The notes under the pieces are model-generated. The model saw nothing but the letters and a program-made list of their open reading frames with translations, did no database searches and was not told the DNA's origin. From Mucilaginibacter sabulilitoris (GTDB taxonomy: Bacteria; Bacteroidota; Bacteroidia; Sphingobacteriales; Sphingobacteriaceae): a DNA stretch of 64,000 nt. The stretch covers positions 7,254,001 to 7,318,000 of the forward strand of contig NZ_CP139558.1 in the NCBI RefSeq assembly GCF_034262375.1. Reading direction: 5' to 3'. Numbering within the stretch: the first letter of the stretch is position 1; each line of letters opens with the position of its first letter. Positions 35,446 to 44,425 of the stretch are shown here, piece by piece. A program made the translations under genes and the position numbers.

Positions 35446-36042
35446 TTAACTTTTACGTTTTGAGATCCTTTTTCTTATCCTGCACAGGGACTGGAATTCT
35501 ATACCGAGAAAAGATGATATTTCCTTTAGTGGCACGATATTGAACATTTCAGGTGCTTCACTCATCAGCTTCAGGTAGCGTTCTTCCGGGGACAGGTCAT
35601 AATAGCCTAAAAATCTTTCTTCTACAAGTTTATATACATATTCGGCAAACAGCCTACCAACTTTGCCCCATTCGGCAGAAGCATTGTATAGCTGCTGAAG
35701 TTCATCGTAGGTTATAGAGATGATTCTTGCATCTGTGATAGCTTCAATATAATGATCACATGGAATTTGTTGAACGAAGCTTATGAATGAGACGAGTGGC
35801 TGTCCGGGCGAATGGAAAAAGGCATTCCTTTGTTCGCCATTATCATCTATTTTATAGGTGCGGAAGTATCCTTCTATTATGAAGGCCGATGTCCTGCAAA
35901 TCCGGCCTCTTTTACTAAAGCTTTCCCCTTTACTTAGGTTTTTTGCTTGCCACATACTTGTTGAAAGGGCAAAAGCCTCTTCCGATAAATTACAGCACAT
36001 GCCCAAAAATTCCCTTGCCACATGCAGGTTATCCATAATCAA
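35446..36042 (-). CDS. Crp/Fnr-family transcriptional regulator
   Basis: 198 residues (start possibly at the third codon, MDNLHVARE). The cNMP-binding fold spans ~20-120 (LSKGESFSKRGRICRTSAFIIEGYFRTYKIDDNGEQRNAFFHSPGQ), and the C-terminal HTH is in IVPLKEISSFLGIEFQSLCRIRKRI. The arginine pattern for cAMP is absent, as in most Bacteroidota members, so the ligand is unknown. It is next to the alpha/beta hydrolase on the same strand. Confidence 0.9.
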   Translation of the reverse strand: MIMDNLHVAREFLGMCCNLSEEAFALSTSMWQAKNLSKGESFSKRGRICRTSAFIIEGYFRTYKIDDNGEQRNAFFHSPGQPLVSFISFVQQIPCDHYIEAITDARIISITYDELQQLYNASAEWGKVGRLFAEYVYKLVEERFLGYYDLSPEERYLKLMSEAPEMFNIVPLKEISSFLGIEFQSLCRIRKRISKRKS

Positions 36043-36227
36043 TATTTTAAAGCTTGATTGGTAACAGGTTAAGACATTTATATAAAAAGCAAAGGGTCGG
36101 CTCTATTATGATCTTTTGAAAAAGAACAAGCTCCGATTCCAGACCATTAAGATACAAATTAAGACGCTAATAATGATTAGGATCAAGTTTTCCTGTAAAT
36201 TAACGTTGAAATAAAACCAGGGTGCAG

Positions 36228-36950
36228 CTACTTCCTATCAAATCTGCGGATGTCTTTCGCCTTATCAAAGGTTGCCAGACAACTATCCAGCGGTCTGCCT
36301 TGTTTATAAATGCAGTCGCAGAAAATTTCGCAAGCCGCGGGGTTTTTGCTGGAAGCGCATTGATTTCTGCATTCAGCTTCAGAGTTGCCCGGTATTATTT
36401 CATATAAATAGAAAGTACCGACAATGATAAAGGCCACGACGGCGAAGGAGCCTCCAAAAAATATGATCCGAAGGCGCTTACCCAAAGGCCTTTTCAACAC
36501 CGGAGGCTTTGTTTCGGACAGCTTAAACGGCAAAATGTGTTTTAAACGGTCATAATCCCAAATTAATAAAAACAAGCTTGCCAAAAACATCATCGTAACG
36601 AGCCGGGTACCGTCAAAACGGGTAGCATAAGTCAGCACACAAATATTAACGATGATGGGAAAATACATTAATGCACCGATAAGGGAAGTTCTCGGGATCA
36701 GTAATAATATAGCTGTTATGATTTGAACAATTCCGATAAAGATATAGTAATATCCCGTCAGATGTAAGGCATCGAAGTAATGTCCTAAAGGGTTGTTTGG
36801 CGGCAGGCCGGCGGCGAATCGTTCTCCCATGATCTTAACGAAACCCGCTGGAATAAAGCTCGCTGCTAAAGCGATGCGGCAAAAAACAGCAAAGCGTTTA
36901 ATCCATTCGTCAGCCTTTGCCTCATGGTATAACTCTTCAATTCTATTCAT
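36228..36950 (-). CDS. DoxX-like membrane protein with cysteine-rich tail
   Basis: 240 residues. The first ~135 residues have four membrane helices in the DoxX pattern (FCRIALAASFIPAGFVKIMG, YYIFIGIVQIITAILLLIP, ALMYFPIIVNICVL, LVTMMFLASLFLLIW). A fifth helix (IIFFGGSFAVVAFIIVGTFYLYEI) leads to an outer tail with seven cysteines in ~31 residues (CRNQC...C...CDC...C). That tail is unusual for DoxX proteins and may be a redox or metal site, or a disulfide-bonded knot, in the periplasm. Overlaps the next upstream gene by 8 bp, so both are one unit. Confidence 0.75.
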   Translation of the reverse strand: MNRIEELYHEAKADEWIKRFAVFCRIALAASFIPAGFVKIMGERFAAGLPPNNPLGHYFDALHLTGYYYIFIGIVQIITAILLLIPRTSLIGALMYFPIIVNICVLTYATRFDGTRLVTMMFLASLFLLIWDYDRLKHILPFKLSETKPPVLKRPLGKRLRIIFFGGSFAVVAFIIVGTFYLYEIIPGNSEAECRNQCASSKNPAACEIFCDCIYKQGRPLDSCLATFDKAKDIRRFDRK

Positions 36951-37263
36951 GTTTTTTACGAGGGATAATTTTACTTAGGAGAAAATGAAGAACTAATGCT
37001 ATGACAGTCCAGTATAAAGCACAGGCAAGTGCCCGAATCGGTGGTGCCGGATCCGGATCGTTGAATATTGGTGCCAAAGGTCCTACCAAAACAATTCTGA
37101 CAGGATATATGATTGTGGCTATGGTGCGCTTCCAGGCTATTGGTGAGCCAGTTCCAGGGAACCACTCGCCGTTTACAGGTTGCAACAGTAAATTAGAGAT
37201 AACCTGAAAGGCAAACGCCGAAACCAGAAAGATGATAACAAATTTAGTTCTTGAAATCTTCAT
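36943..37263 (-). CDS. Small membrane protein, unknown
   Basis: 106 residues from the Met at 37263 (MKISRTKFVIIFLVSAFAF). Earlier starts would run into the operator region. Three hydrophobic segments: residues ~8-24, ~45-65 and ~83-100, with a Pro/Asp-rich loop (IFNDPDPAPPIRAL). Ends 4 codons inside the DoxX-like gene, so translation is probably coupled. No family recognised. Confidence 0.65.
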   Translation of the reverse strand: MKISRTKFVIIFLVSAFAFQVISNLLLQPVNGEWFPGTGSPIAWKRTIATIIYPVRIVLVGPLAPIFNDPDPAPPIRALACALYWTVIALVLHFLLSKIIPRKKHE

Positions 37264-37291
37264 ACTATTGAGTTTTGTAATAAATAAAAGC

Positions 37292-37335
37292 ACTTTGAAA
37301 TACAAAGTTAAATAAGTCACTTTGTATTTCAAAGT
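37292..37335. promoter_or_regulatory. Tandem palindromic operator
   Basis: Two 17-bp copies (37292-37308 and 37319-37335) are perfect reverse complements of one another, and each is itself a palindrome ACTTTG-N5-CAAAGT. Spacing 27 bp start to start. It lies 28 bp upstream of the membrane-protein gene and probably binds a dimeric repressor on two sites. Confidence 0.75.
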
Positions 37336-37511
37336 ATTTAAAGAAAATTTATTATGGCTCTTAACCTAAGGCTCAAGTTATAGCAACAATTTGCCTTTTA
37401 GTAATTTAGTAATATTATAGTTTTCCCATATAAAAAAGGCAGCTAACAAAAAGGTAATACAGTCTTAAAATCATTTTATCATATAAGTGTTATACTTATC
37501 CAATAAAACTG

Positions 37512-37763
37512 ATGGCCCTTATCCCTTTTCCTATAAATACATTTAATCACTTCCAGGGTTGCCTGCCTGACATACTGGATGAGGAAATATCACGGACATC
37601 AATTCGGCTCAGGTTGCACAATAACCCGCAAACAGACGAAGAACGTAAGTTATACCAGGAGGAACTTGACAGGCTAAGTGCCCTAAAATATATTAGCCAG
37701 CTACGAAAAGGAAAAATAAGCAGGGATGATTTCGACCAAAAGGTTGAACTAACTGCTTTGTAG
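37512..37763 (+). CDS. Small hypothetical protein
   Basis: 83 residues, acidic and helical (TDEERKLYQEELDRLSALKYISQLRKGKISRDDFDQKVEL), no signal peptide or known motif. Codon use looks protein-like, but the gene stands alone between a regulatory region and a broken trxB piece. Function unknown. Confidence 0.45.
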   Translation: MALIPFPINTFNHFQGCLPDILDEEISRTSIRLRLHNNPQTDEERKLYQEELDRLSALKYISQLRKGKISRDDFDQKVELTAL

Positions 37764-37817
37764 GAAACGAAGTATAAATAAGTATTGCTTTTTTAGTGCA
37801 TTCAAAAAGGTGATTCA

Positions 37818-38030
37818 TCATCCATACGCTTTTAAACTTAAATACTTTTCAGCGTTAATAGCTGCCATACAACCTATACCCCCTGCCATCACTGCCTGGC
37901 GGTAAACATGGTCCTGGGCATTGCCACAGGCAAAAACACCTTCAATATTTGTCCTGCTTGATCCGGGCTGGGTGATTATATAACCATTTTCATCCATATC
38001 GATCCAGCTTTTGAATATTCCGGATACCGC
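37818..38030 (-). pseudogene. C-terminal fragment of a thioredoxin-reductase-like gene
   Basis: About 70 codons read IFKSWIDMDENGYI, then SSRTNIEGVFACGNAQDHVYRQAVMAGGIGC and AAINAEKYL. This is the FAD-binding C-terminus of TrxB (GVFACGD..D..YRQA...G.GC.AA..AE). The rest of the gene (~240 codons with CxxC) is missing; upstream sequence runs straight into the end of the GlxA-like regulator. A deletion joint lies at about 38030-38035. Confidence 0.75.
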
Positions 38031-38034
38031 CGGG

Positions 38035-39033
38035 CTAACGTGTATTACCGCCTGCCTCTTTGTTGTATTTGTTTCTATATTCCAAAGGAGATATCCCTGT
38101 ATTTTTTTTAAACACCTCACGAAATGCTTTCACATCCGAATAACCCACCTCATACATCACTTCATTGATAGTTTTGCGGCTGGTTTCCAAAGCTTTTTTG
38201 GCCGATTCAATTTTTACCCTGGTCGCATATTCAACAGGTGTGTTTCCGGTTGCCTTAATGAACCTCCGGTCAAAGTTCCGCCGGCCAATCGCAAAATTAG
38301 CAGACAGGTCTTCAACGGATAGTTTTTCGTGCAGTTTATTTTCGATATAGATCTGGGCCTGTTCAACCATCACGTCCCCATGTAATTTTTGCCCAGTAAA
38401 AATTGAAAATGCCGACTGGCTGTTCCTATCCACCTCTATCTGGAAAATCTTGGAGCAATAAATCGCCGTTTGCCGGTCATAATATTTCTCCACCAGGTAA
38501 ATCATCAGGTTCAGGAATGAATACGCCCCACCATTAGTATAAATTCCCTTCTCGTCCGTGATCAACTGGTCTGTTTGCAAGTTAACTTTTGGAAATTGCT
38601 GTCTGAAGGCATCTGCGTGCGCCCAATGGGTAGAGCAACTCCTACCATCCAATAAACCTGAAGACGCCAGCATAAACGCGCCGGAGCACATACTTGCTAT
38701 ATCGGCGCCACTTTTATATTGTTTCCTCATCCACTCCATCAATAATTCATTTTCCTGTCCTGTATTTTGATAAAATGGAACCGATGAAGGGATAACAATA
38801 AGGTCGGTTTTGGAGATTGATGAAATGTTGATCTGCGGTTGCACTATAAACATACCACCATAAAGCGTTTCACTTTTTGAAACGCCGGCAAGTTCTACAG
38901 TAAACAAATCCTTTTTTCCTGCTTCCCGGCAGTAGGCATTTGCCGCGGTAAACATTTCAAATATACCGGCTATACAAGCTATTGTGCTGTAATTGCTATG
39001 CGCCTGAGGAAAAATGATGGTCAGGTGTTTCAT
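38035..39033 (-). CDS. GlxA-type regulator (DJ-1/PfpI domain plus AraC HTH)
   Basis: 332 residues from the Met at 39033 (MKHLTIIFPQAHSNYSTI). The N-terminal DJ-1/PfpI domain spans ~1-190, with the elbow Cys in ASMCSGAFMLASSGLLDGRSCSTHW. The AraC double HTH is C-terminal (LSANFAIGRRNFDRRFIKATGNTPVEY; INEVMYEVGYSDVKAFREVFKKNTGISPLEYR). The DJ-1 part senses a small molecule. It overlaps the deletion joint at its 3' end but looks complete (ends NKYNKEAGGNTR). Targets unknown; divergent from the PEP-mutase-like gene. Confidence 0.9.
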   Translation of the reverse strand: MKHLTIIFPQAHSNYSTIACIAGIFEMFTAANAYCREAGKKDLFTVELAGVSKSETLYGGMFIVQPQINISSISKTDLIVIPSSVPFYQNTGQENELLMEWMRKQYKSGADIASMCSGAFMLASSGLLDGRSCSTHWAHADAFRQQFPKVNLQTDQLITDEKGIYTNGGAYSFLNLMIYLVEKYYDRQTAIYCSKIFQIEVDRNSQSAFSIFTGQKLHGDVMVEQAQIYIENKLHEKLSVEDLSANFAIGRRNFDRRFIKATGNTPVEYATRVKIESAKKALETSRKTINEVMYEVGYSDVKAFREVFKKNTGISPLEYRNKYNKEAGGNTR

Positions 39034-39212
39034 ACATTTTTTTTGTAAAGATATGCAGAACATCATGTCCAAATCAACCCATCATAAAGTCCATACTACA
39101 CCCCATTAAGGCATTATTTAGACAATACATTTAACCTGTATGAAAAGATTAGAAAATAAGTTGTCGTTATATATGGAAACGGCATAATGATCATAAAACT
39201 AAACAGACCAAT

Positions 39213-39956
39213 ATGAATAATTACGAAAAATTCTTCCAACTCCATCATCAGGAAAAACCATTTATAATTGCAAATGCATGGAATGTAAAAAGTGCGCAAA
39301 TAATAGAAAATAACGGATATGATGCTGTTGCGACATCAAGCGGAGCTATTGCAAATTCATTAGGTTACGAGGACGGCGAAAAAATCCCTTTTAGCGAGTT
39401 GTTTTATATAGTTCAAAGAATAAAATCTTGTACAAGTATTCCCTTATCTGTTGATCTGGAAACCGGATACGCTAATGATTTGACCAAATTGAACGATAAT
39501 ATCCAAAAACTGATTGACATAGGCGTAGTGGGTATCAATCTGGAAGATGCCCAGGGAGAAGAAATATATTTGAAAAAGTTAAATAGTATTAAAAACTATT
39601 TAACAAAAAACAATCAGGCGCTTTTTATAAATGCAAGAACAGATGGCTTTTTACAGAAGCTGGATTCACCGTTCGAAAGGATTTTGAAAAGAGCGAAGTT
39701 ATATGAAGATGCAGGTGCCGACGGATTATTTGTTACGGCTGTTCAGGATGCTGCCTTAATTAAAGAAATTACTTCATCGGTCTCACTACCGGTAAATGTA
39801 GTTGGTGTACCTAAGCTTTCATCTATCGAAACACTATCAAACTGCGGAGTAAAGAGGATTAGTATGGCGGTCTTTTTATACAAAAAAACCTATAATCAGT
39901 TGGAAAATGTTGTAAGGGATATTAATACAGAACAGTCACTCGCACCTTTATTTTAG
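39213..39956 (+). CDS. Isocitrate lyase/PEP mutase superfamily protein
   Basis: 247 residues. Features of the family's TIM barrel: NAWNVKSAQIIENNGYDAVATSSGAIA near the start, metal-binding LSVDLETGYA, and GVVGINLEDAQGE, then ALFINARTDGFL. The KKCGH-type catalytic loop of isocitrate lyase is absent, so it belongs to the small PEPM-like group (carboxyvinyl-phosphonate mutase or methylisocitrate-lyase-like). It cleaves or forms C-C or P-C bonds on 2-oxo acids; exact substrate unknown. The rph-like gene follows 165 bp later. Confidence 0.85.
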   Translation: MNNYEKFFQLHHQEKPFIIANAWNVKSAQIIENNGYDAVATSSGAIANSLGYEDGEKIPFSELFYIVQRIKSCTSIPLSVDLETGYANDLTKLNDNIQKLIDIGVVGINLEDAQGEEIYLKKLNSIKNYLTKNNQALFINARTDGFLQKLDSPFERILKRAKLYEDAGADGLFVTAVQDAALIKEITSSVSLPVNVVGVPKLSSIETLSNCGVKRISMAVFLYKKTYNQLENVVRDINTEQSLAPLF

Positions 39957-40121
39957 TGGCCTCTGGAAAATGATAATAACAATGTTCCCCAAACAAGTTA
40001 TTTGTAAAGATAACGACCTTGTTTCCATCTTATTGCGCGGAAAAAAATATAGTTAAAAAACTGTTTTTTTCTACATTATACCTCATATTTTTGGTTTTGT
40101 GCATCTCAAAAAACCATCAAT

Positions 40122-42770
40122 ATGATACCAGAAAACAAGCTCAGGGCAGAAAATATTAACACATATGCAATCGGCTTTCAGGAGATTGACAGATCAAAGT
40201 TTATGGATGTTGGGGGCAAGGGTGCTAACCTGGGCGAGCTGTCCAAAATCGCGGGGATACAGGTACCTGGGGGCTTTTGCGTTAGCACCGAAGCATATAA
40301 AAAAATAACCGAAAATAACCAGGAACTTAACACTTTGCTGGATAAACTTACACACCTTAAGACGGAAGACAGGCAAAATATCAGCGAAATCAGCGCAAAA
40401 ATCCGTATGTCCATCGAAAACATGTCTATTGCTGAGGATATAACCGCAGAGATTACAGGTTATCTCGCAAAATTTCATAAAAATGATGCCTTTGCTGTAA
40501 GGTCAAGCGCTACAGCGGAAGACCTGCCGACGGCATCATTTGCTGGTCAGCAGGATACGTATTTGAACATCATTGGCAAGAATGCAATCCTAAAGCATAT
40601 CAGCAAATGCTGGGCGTCGCTATTTACCGATAGAGCAGTAATTTACCGTATTCAAAATAGCTTTGATCACCGTAAAGTCCAGTTATCTGTGGTTGTTCAG
40701 CAAATGGTTTTCCCGCAGGCGGCGGGAATTTTATTCACCGCCGATCCAGTTACTTCTAACAGAAAAGTGTTATCCATTGATGCCAGTTTCGGACTTGGTG
40801 AGGCAATGGTTTCCGGTCTGGTGAATGCCGATCTTTATAAAGTATGTAACGGCAACATCATAGATAAGAAGATATCCGCCAAGAAACTGGCTATTTATGC
40901 CTTAAAAGATGGCGGTACTAAAGAACAGGAGATTGAGTCCGGGCAGCAAAATAAACAAACGCTGACGGATGAGCAGATTTTACAGTTGGAGCACATCGGT
41001 AGAAAGATCGAAGAACATTTCGGCCGCCCTCAGGACATCGAATGGTGTTTAGCAGAAAATCTATTTTATATTGTCCAGAGCCGGCCGATCACTACTTTAT
41101 ACCCTGTTCCTGAGGCAAATGACGAGGAGAATCACGTGTATGTATCTGTCGGCCATCAGCAAATGATGACTGATGCCATGAAACCATTGGGGTTATCTTT
41201 TTTCCTGTTAACGACCGCTGCCCACATGCGTACGGCTGGTGGAAGGTTGTTTGTTGATGTTACACAAATGCTGGCTTCACCCGCCGGCAGAAACACGTTA
41301 ATAAACGTTCTTGGAAAATCAGATCCCATCATAAAAGACGCACTTACAACCATCATCGAACGGGGAGATTTTATAAAATTGTTAGAGGATGAAAAACAAG
41401 AATCGGGTCCGGCTAAAAACACTAAAAGTGTGCCGCATAGGGATTTTCAGGCACTAAAGGACTACAACCCAACAATCGTTTCTGATTTGATCAGGAGCAG
41501 TCAAACATGGATAGAATCGTTAAAACAAAACATCCAGCTGAAATCAGGATCTGATCTTTTTGATTTTATCCTGGAGGACATCCAGCAATTAAAGAAAACT
41601 TCAGCTGACTCAGAAAGCTTTGGTGTGGTTATGACCGGGATGAATGCTTCGTCATGGATCAATGAAAAAATGAACGAATGGTTAGGTGAGAAAAATGCGG
41701 CAGATATGCTTGCCCAATCTGTGCCAAATAATATTACTTCGGAAATGGGCCTGGAACTATTGGATGTTGCTGACGTGATCCGCCCTTATCCAGCCGTAAT
41801 TAAATATTTGCAACAGGCAAAATATGATAACTTTTTGGACAGACTAATTCAATTTGACGGTGGGCAGGAAATCCGGGGCGCTATTGATACTTATCTCAAC
41901 AAATACGGAATGCGATGTGCAGGGGAAATTGACATTACGAAAACCCGTTGGAGCGAAAAACCAGCTATACTTGTCCCTTTGATTCTCAGTAACATCAGAA
42001 ACTTTGAGCCTAATGCCGGAAAGCAAAAATTTGAGCGGGGCCGGCAGGAAGCTCTAAATAAGGAACAGGAGTTATTGGATAGATTGAAGCAATTACCGGA
42101 TGGCGAACAAAAAGCCCGGGACACGAAACGAATGATCGACCTGATCAGGAATTTTGCCGGTTATCGTGAATATCCAAAATACGGAATAATTAGTCGCTAT
42201 TTTGTTTATAAGCAAGCTTTACTTAAAGAGGCCGAACATCTCGTAAAAGCCAATATCATTCATGAAAAAGAAGATATATACTATCTCACTTTTGAAGACC
42301 TTCGCGAGGTTGTAAGTACTCATAAACTGGACTACCAGATCATCAGCAAGCGAAAAGAGGAGTATAAATTATATGAAAAATTAACTCCCCCACGTGTGAT
42401 CACATCCGATGGTGAGATTATTACAGGCAGGTACAAACGAGAAAACCTCCCCGCCGGGGCTATTATTGGGCTGCCTGTTTCTTCCGGAGTAATAGAGGGA
42501 CGGGGCCGTGTTATTGTAAACATGGAAGATGCCAATCTGGAAGAAGGGGATATATTAGTCACCTCCTTTACCGACCCGAGCTGGACACCATTGTTTGTGT
42601 CTATAAAAGGCCTGGTCACCGAAGTTGGCGGACTAATGACACATGGAGCAGTTATTGCACGTGAATATGGCTTACCGGCAGTTGTGGGAGTGGAGAATGC
42701 AACCAAACTGATCAAAGACGGACAGCGAATCCGGGTGAACGGAACAGACGGATATATAGAAATACTATAA
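40122..42770 (+). CDS. rph: Rifampin phosphotransferase-like dikinase
   Basis: 882 residues, near the ~865 of characterised Rph enzymes. ATP-grasp (PPDK_N) domain ~10-330 with GGKGANLGELSK and FAVRSSATAEDLPTASFAGQQDTYLN; a drug-binding middle region starting YVSVGHQQMMTDAMKPLGLSFF; and the swivelling His domain with active H841 in EVGGLMTHGAVIAREYGLPAVVGVENATKL. Rph passes the ATP beta-phosphate through the His to the C21 hydroxyl of rifampin. PEP synthase shares the fold, but has a PEP-binding C-terminal barrel that is missing here. Resistance is inferred from homology and not shown. Confidence 0.87.
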   Translation: MIPENKLRAENINTYAIGFQEIDRSKFMDVGGKGANLGELSKIAGIQVPGGFCVSTEAYKKITENNQELNTLLDKLTHLKTEDRQNISEISAKIRMSIENMSIAEDITAEITGYLAKFHKNDAFAVRSSATAEDLPTASFAGQQDTYLNIIGKNAILKHISKCWASLFTDRAVIYRIQNSFDHRKVQLSVVVQQMVFPQAAGILFTADPVTSNRKVLSIDASFGLGEAMVSGLVNADLYKVCNGNIIDKKISAKKLAIYALKDGGTKEQEIESGQQNKQTLTDEQILQLEHIGRKIEEHFGRPQDIEWCLAENLFYIVQSRPITTLYPVPEANDEENHVYVSVGHQQMMTDAMKPLGLSFFLLTTAAHMRTAGGRLFVDVTQMLASPAGRNTLINVLGKSDPIIKDALTTIIERGDFIKLLEDEKQESGPAKNTKSVPHRDFQALKDYNPTIVSDLIRSSQTWIESLKQNIQLKSGSDLFDFILEDIQQLKKTSADSESFGVVMTGMNASSWINEKMNEWLGEKNAADMLAQSVPNNITSEMGLELLDVADVIRPYPAVIKYLQQAKYDNFLDRLIQFDGGQEIRGAIDTYLNKYGMRCAGEIDITKTRWSEKPAILVPLILSNIRNFEPNAGKQKFERGRQEALNKEQELLDRLKQLPDGEQKARDTKRMIDLIRNFAGYREYPKYGIISRYFVYKQALLKEAEHLVKANIIHEKEDIYYLTFEDLREVVSTHKLDYQIISKRKEEYKLYEKLTPPRVITSDGEIITGRYKRENLPAGAIIGLPVSSGVIEGRGRVIVNMEDANLEEGDILVTSFTDPSWTPLFVSIKGLVTEVGGLMTHGAVIAREYGLPAVVGVENATKLIKDGQRIRVNGTDGYIEIL

Positions 42771-42775
42771 TGGAG

Positions 42776-44047
42776 TTATTTTTTGTTGCCGGTACCAGTC
42801 GTACCCTTTGATCGCAATCGCCGGATCTCTTTTTGAAGTGTTTGCTTTTCCGCTTCAGATTTTGTTAGCTGGATGGCCTTTTCATAATGGGTGATGGCTT
42901 TACCAGGGCTGTAACTTGCAAACAGGTAACCCAATAATTCGTGATAGTAATTATTTTCCGCCAAGTTTAATTTTTGAGCCTCGGCAATTGCCTGTTCATG
43001 ACCATAAACCTTAGCAAAGGCAAATGTCCTGTTCAATGCCGCTATTGGTGAATACTCAACAAGGATAAGCTGATTATATAATTGTAAAATTTGCTGCCAT
43101 TTGTTTTTGCCGGCAGGAACGGTATGCCAATAAGCGATTGCAGCTTCCAGATGGTATTTTGAAACGTCATCTCTATTGCAGGCCTCAATCAGGTAATAAT
43201 TGCCCCGTTCAATTAATGATACATCCCATAACTTTTTATTTTGCCGCTCATAAACAATGGTTTCGCCTTTATCATTTGTCCGGGCATCAAGCCTGGAACT
43301 CTGGTAGCACATCAAAGCAAGTAATGCATTTGCCTTGGGTGTATTGGTTAATGGGTTTTCCGTTAATAACAGGGTCAGTCTGAGCGCTTCCAAACAAAGA
43401 TCTTTTCGTATTTGCCTGCTATTTGTTTTGGAAAAATATCCTTCATTAAATAATAAGTATAGTGTTTTTAATACGGTATCAATCCTTAGCGCTATCTCAT
43501 TTTTATTTAATATACCTATTTGAAAATTATCTTTACGAAGATCTGCCCGAGCCCTTTGCAAGCGCTTTTTTATCGTTTCGATTTTAGACAGAAAGGCATT
43601 TGCTATTTCTTCTACACTGAAGCCGCAAAGAATTTGAAGGGCCAAACAAATTTGTGATTCTGACGAAATAGCGGGGTTACACACGGCAAATATCATGGAT
43701 AACTGGCTGTCTGAAATATTTTGATGGGTAAACTCAAAATCGTTTATCATCTCCATTTTTTCCGTAGCAATTGTCTCTTTAAAATGTGTTTCAACAACTG
43801 CATGATGTTTCAGGCAATCCTTGGCTTTATTTTTAGCCACTTTGTAAAGCCATGCTGCAGGATTTTCCGGTATTCCGTTAATTGTCCAATTCTCTGAAGC
43901 TTTTTTAAATGTTTCACTTACAATGTCCTCCGCAATTTCAATATATTTCAAACCAAAACGACGGTACAAGACGGCTGTCATTCTGGTATACTCTAACCTG
44001 AACAAGTTAGGTAGAAGCTCGTTTCCTGCTGCGGGATCGCTGCTCAT
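42776..44047 (-). CDS. ECF42-type RNA polymerase sigma factor with TPR-like extension
   Basis: 423 residues. Sigma region 2 (YRRFGLKYIEIAEDIVSETFKKASENW...PAAWLYKVAKNKAKDCLK) and region 4 (GFSVEEIANAFLSKIETIKKRLQRAR) occupy the first ~190. The long C-terminal part (ALLALMCYQSSRLDARTN..., YNQLILVEYSPIAALNRTFAFAKVYG, then ALxLNLAENNYYHELLGYL) is the TPR-like domain typical of the ECF42 group. It lacks a classic anti-sigma; the extension is thought to control activity. The stop of its YCII-type partner is 3 bp upstream of its start. Confidence 0.92.
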   Translation of the reverse strand: MSSDPAAGNELLPNLFRLEYTRMTAVLYRRFGLKYIEIAEDIVSETFKKASENWTINGIPENPAAWLYKVAKNKAKDCLKHHAVVETHFKETIATEKMEMINDFEFTHQNISDSQLSMIFAVCNPAISSESQICLALQILCGFSVEEIANAFLSKIETIKKRLQRARADLRKDNFQIGILNKNEIALRIDTVLKTLYLLFNEGYFSKTNSRQIRKDLCLEALRLTLLLTENPLTNTPKANALLALMCYQSSRLDARTNDKGETIVYERQNKKLWDVSLIERGNYYLIEACNRDDVSKYHLEAAIAYWHTVPAGKNKWQQILQLYNQLILVEYSPIAALNRTFAFAKVYGHEQAIAEAQKLNLAENNYYHELLGYLFASYSPGKAITHYEKAIQLTKSEAEKQTLQKEIRRLRSKGTTGTGNKK

Positions 44048-44050
44048 CGG

Positions 44051-44398
44051 TCAATTATTGTGATTGTATAGTTTAACGATTTCACGAATTTCGATGCGGC
44101 CGCCAATTTTAAATATCGGGTTGGTTTTTGCCAGTTCTACGACTTCATCAATCGTTTCTGTTTTTATAATAACATACCCACTAATAAACTCTTTAATTTC
44201 AGTATATGGTCCATCAGTCACGGCATTGGGTCCATTCACTATTTTTGCGTTCGCTGCCGATAAAGAGTTTCCTTTATCGGCCAGTTTATTTTGTGCAGCA
44301 ATACTTGCCAACCAGTTGGTTCTTTCCTGGATTTGTTCCGGTGTGGGGCTCGCATCTGGTTCTTTACTCATTCTGAAAATCAAGGCAAATTCTTTCAT
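44051..44398 (-). CDS. YCII-related (DGPF) protein, partner of the ECF42 sigma factor
   Basis: 115 residues of the DGPF/YCII fold, a dimeric ferredoxin-like alpha/beta protein. The signature VTDGPYTEIKEFISGYVIIKTETIDEVVELAKTNP is visible, with GGRIEIREI at the end. Always seen beside ECF42 sigma factors, though its role is unknown. Probably translated together with the sigma gene (3 bp apart). Confidence 0.9.
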   Translation of the reverse strand: MKEFALIFRMSKEPDASPTPEQIQERTNWLASIAAQNKLADKGNSLSAANAKIVNGPNAVTDGPYTEIKEFISGYVIIKTETIDEVVELAKTNPIFKIGGRIEIREIVKLYNHNN

Positions 44399-44425
44399 GA
44401 CATTCTTTTTATGATAATATAGGGT

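Noticed and set aside
40122..42770. Phosphoenolpyruvate synthase (ppsA)
   Set aside because: The C-terminal PEP-binding barrel is absent and the middle domain starts with the Rph-type VGHQQMMTD block.
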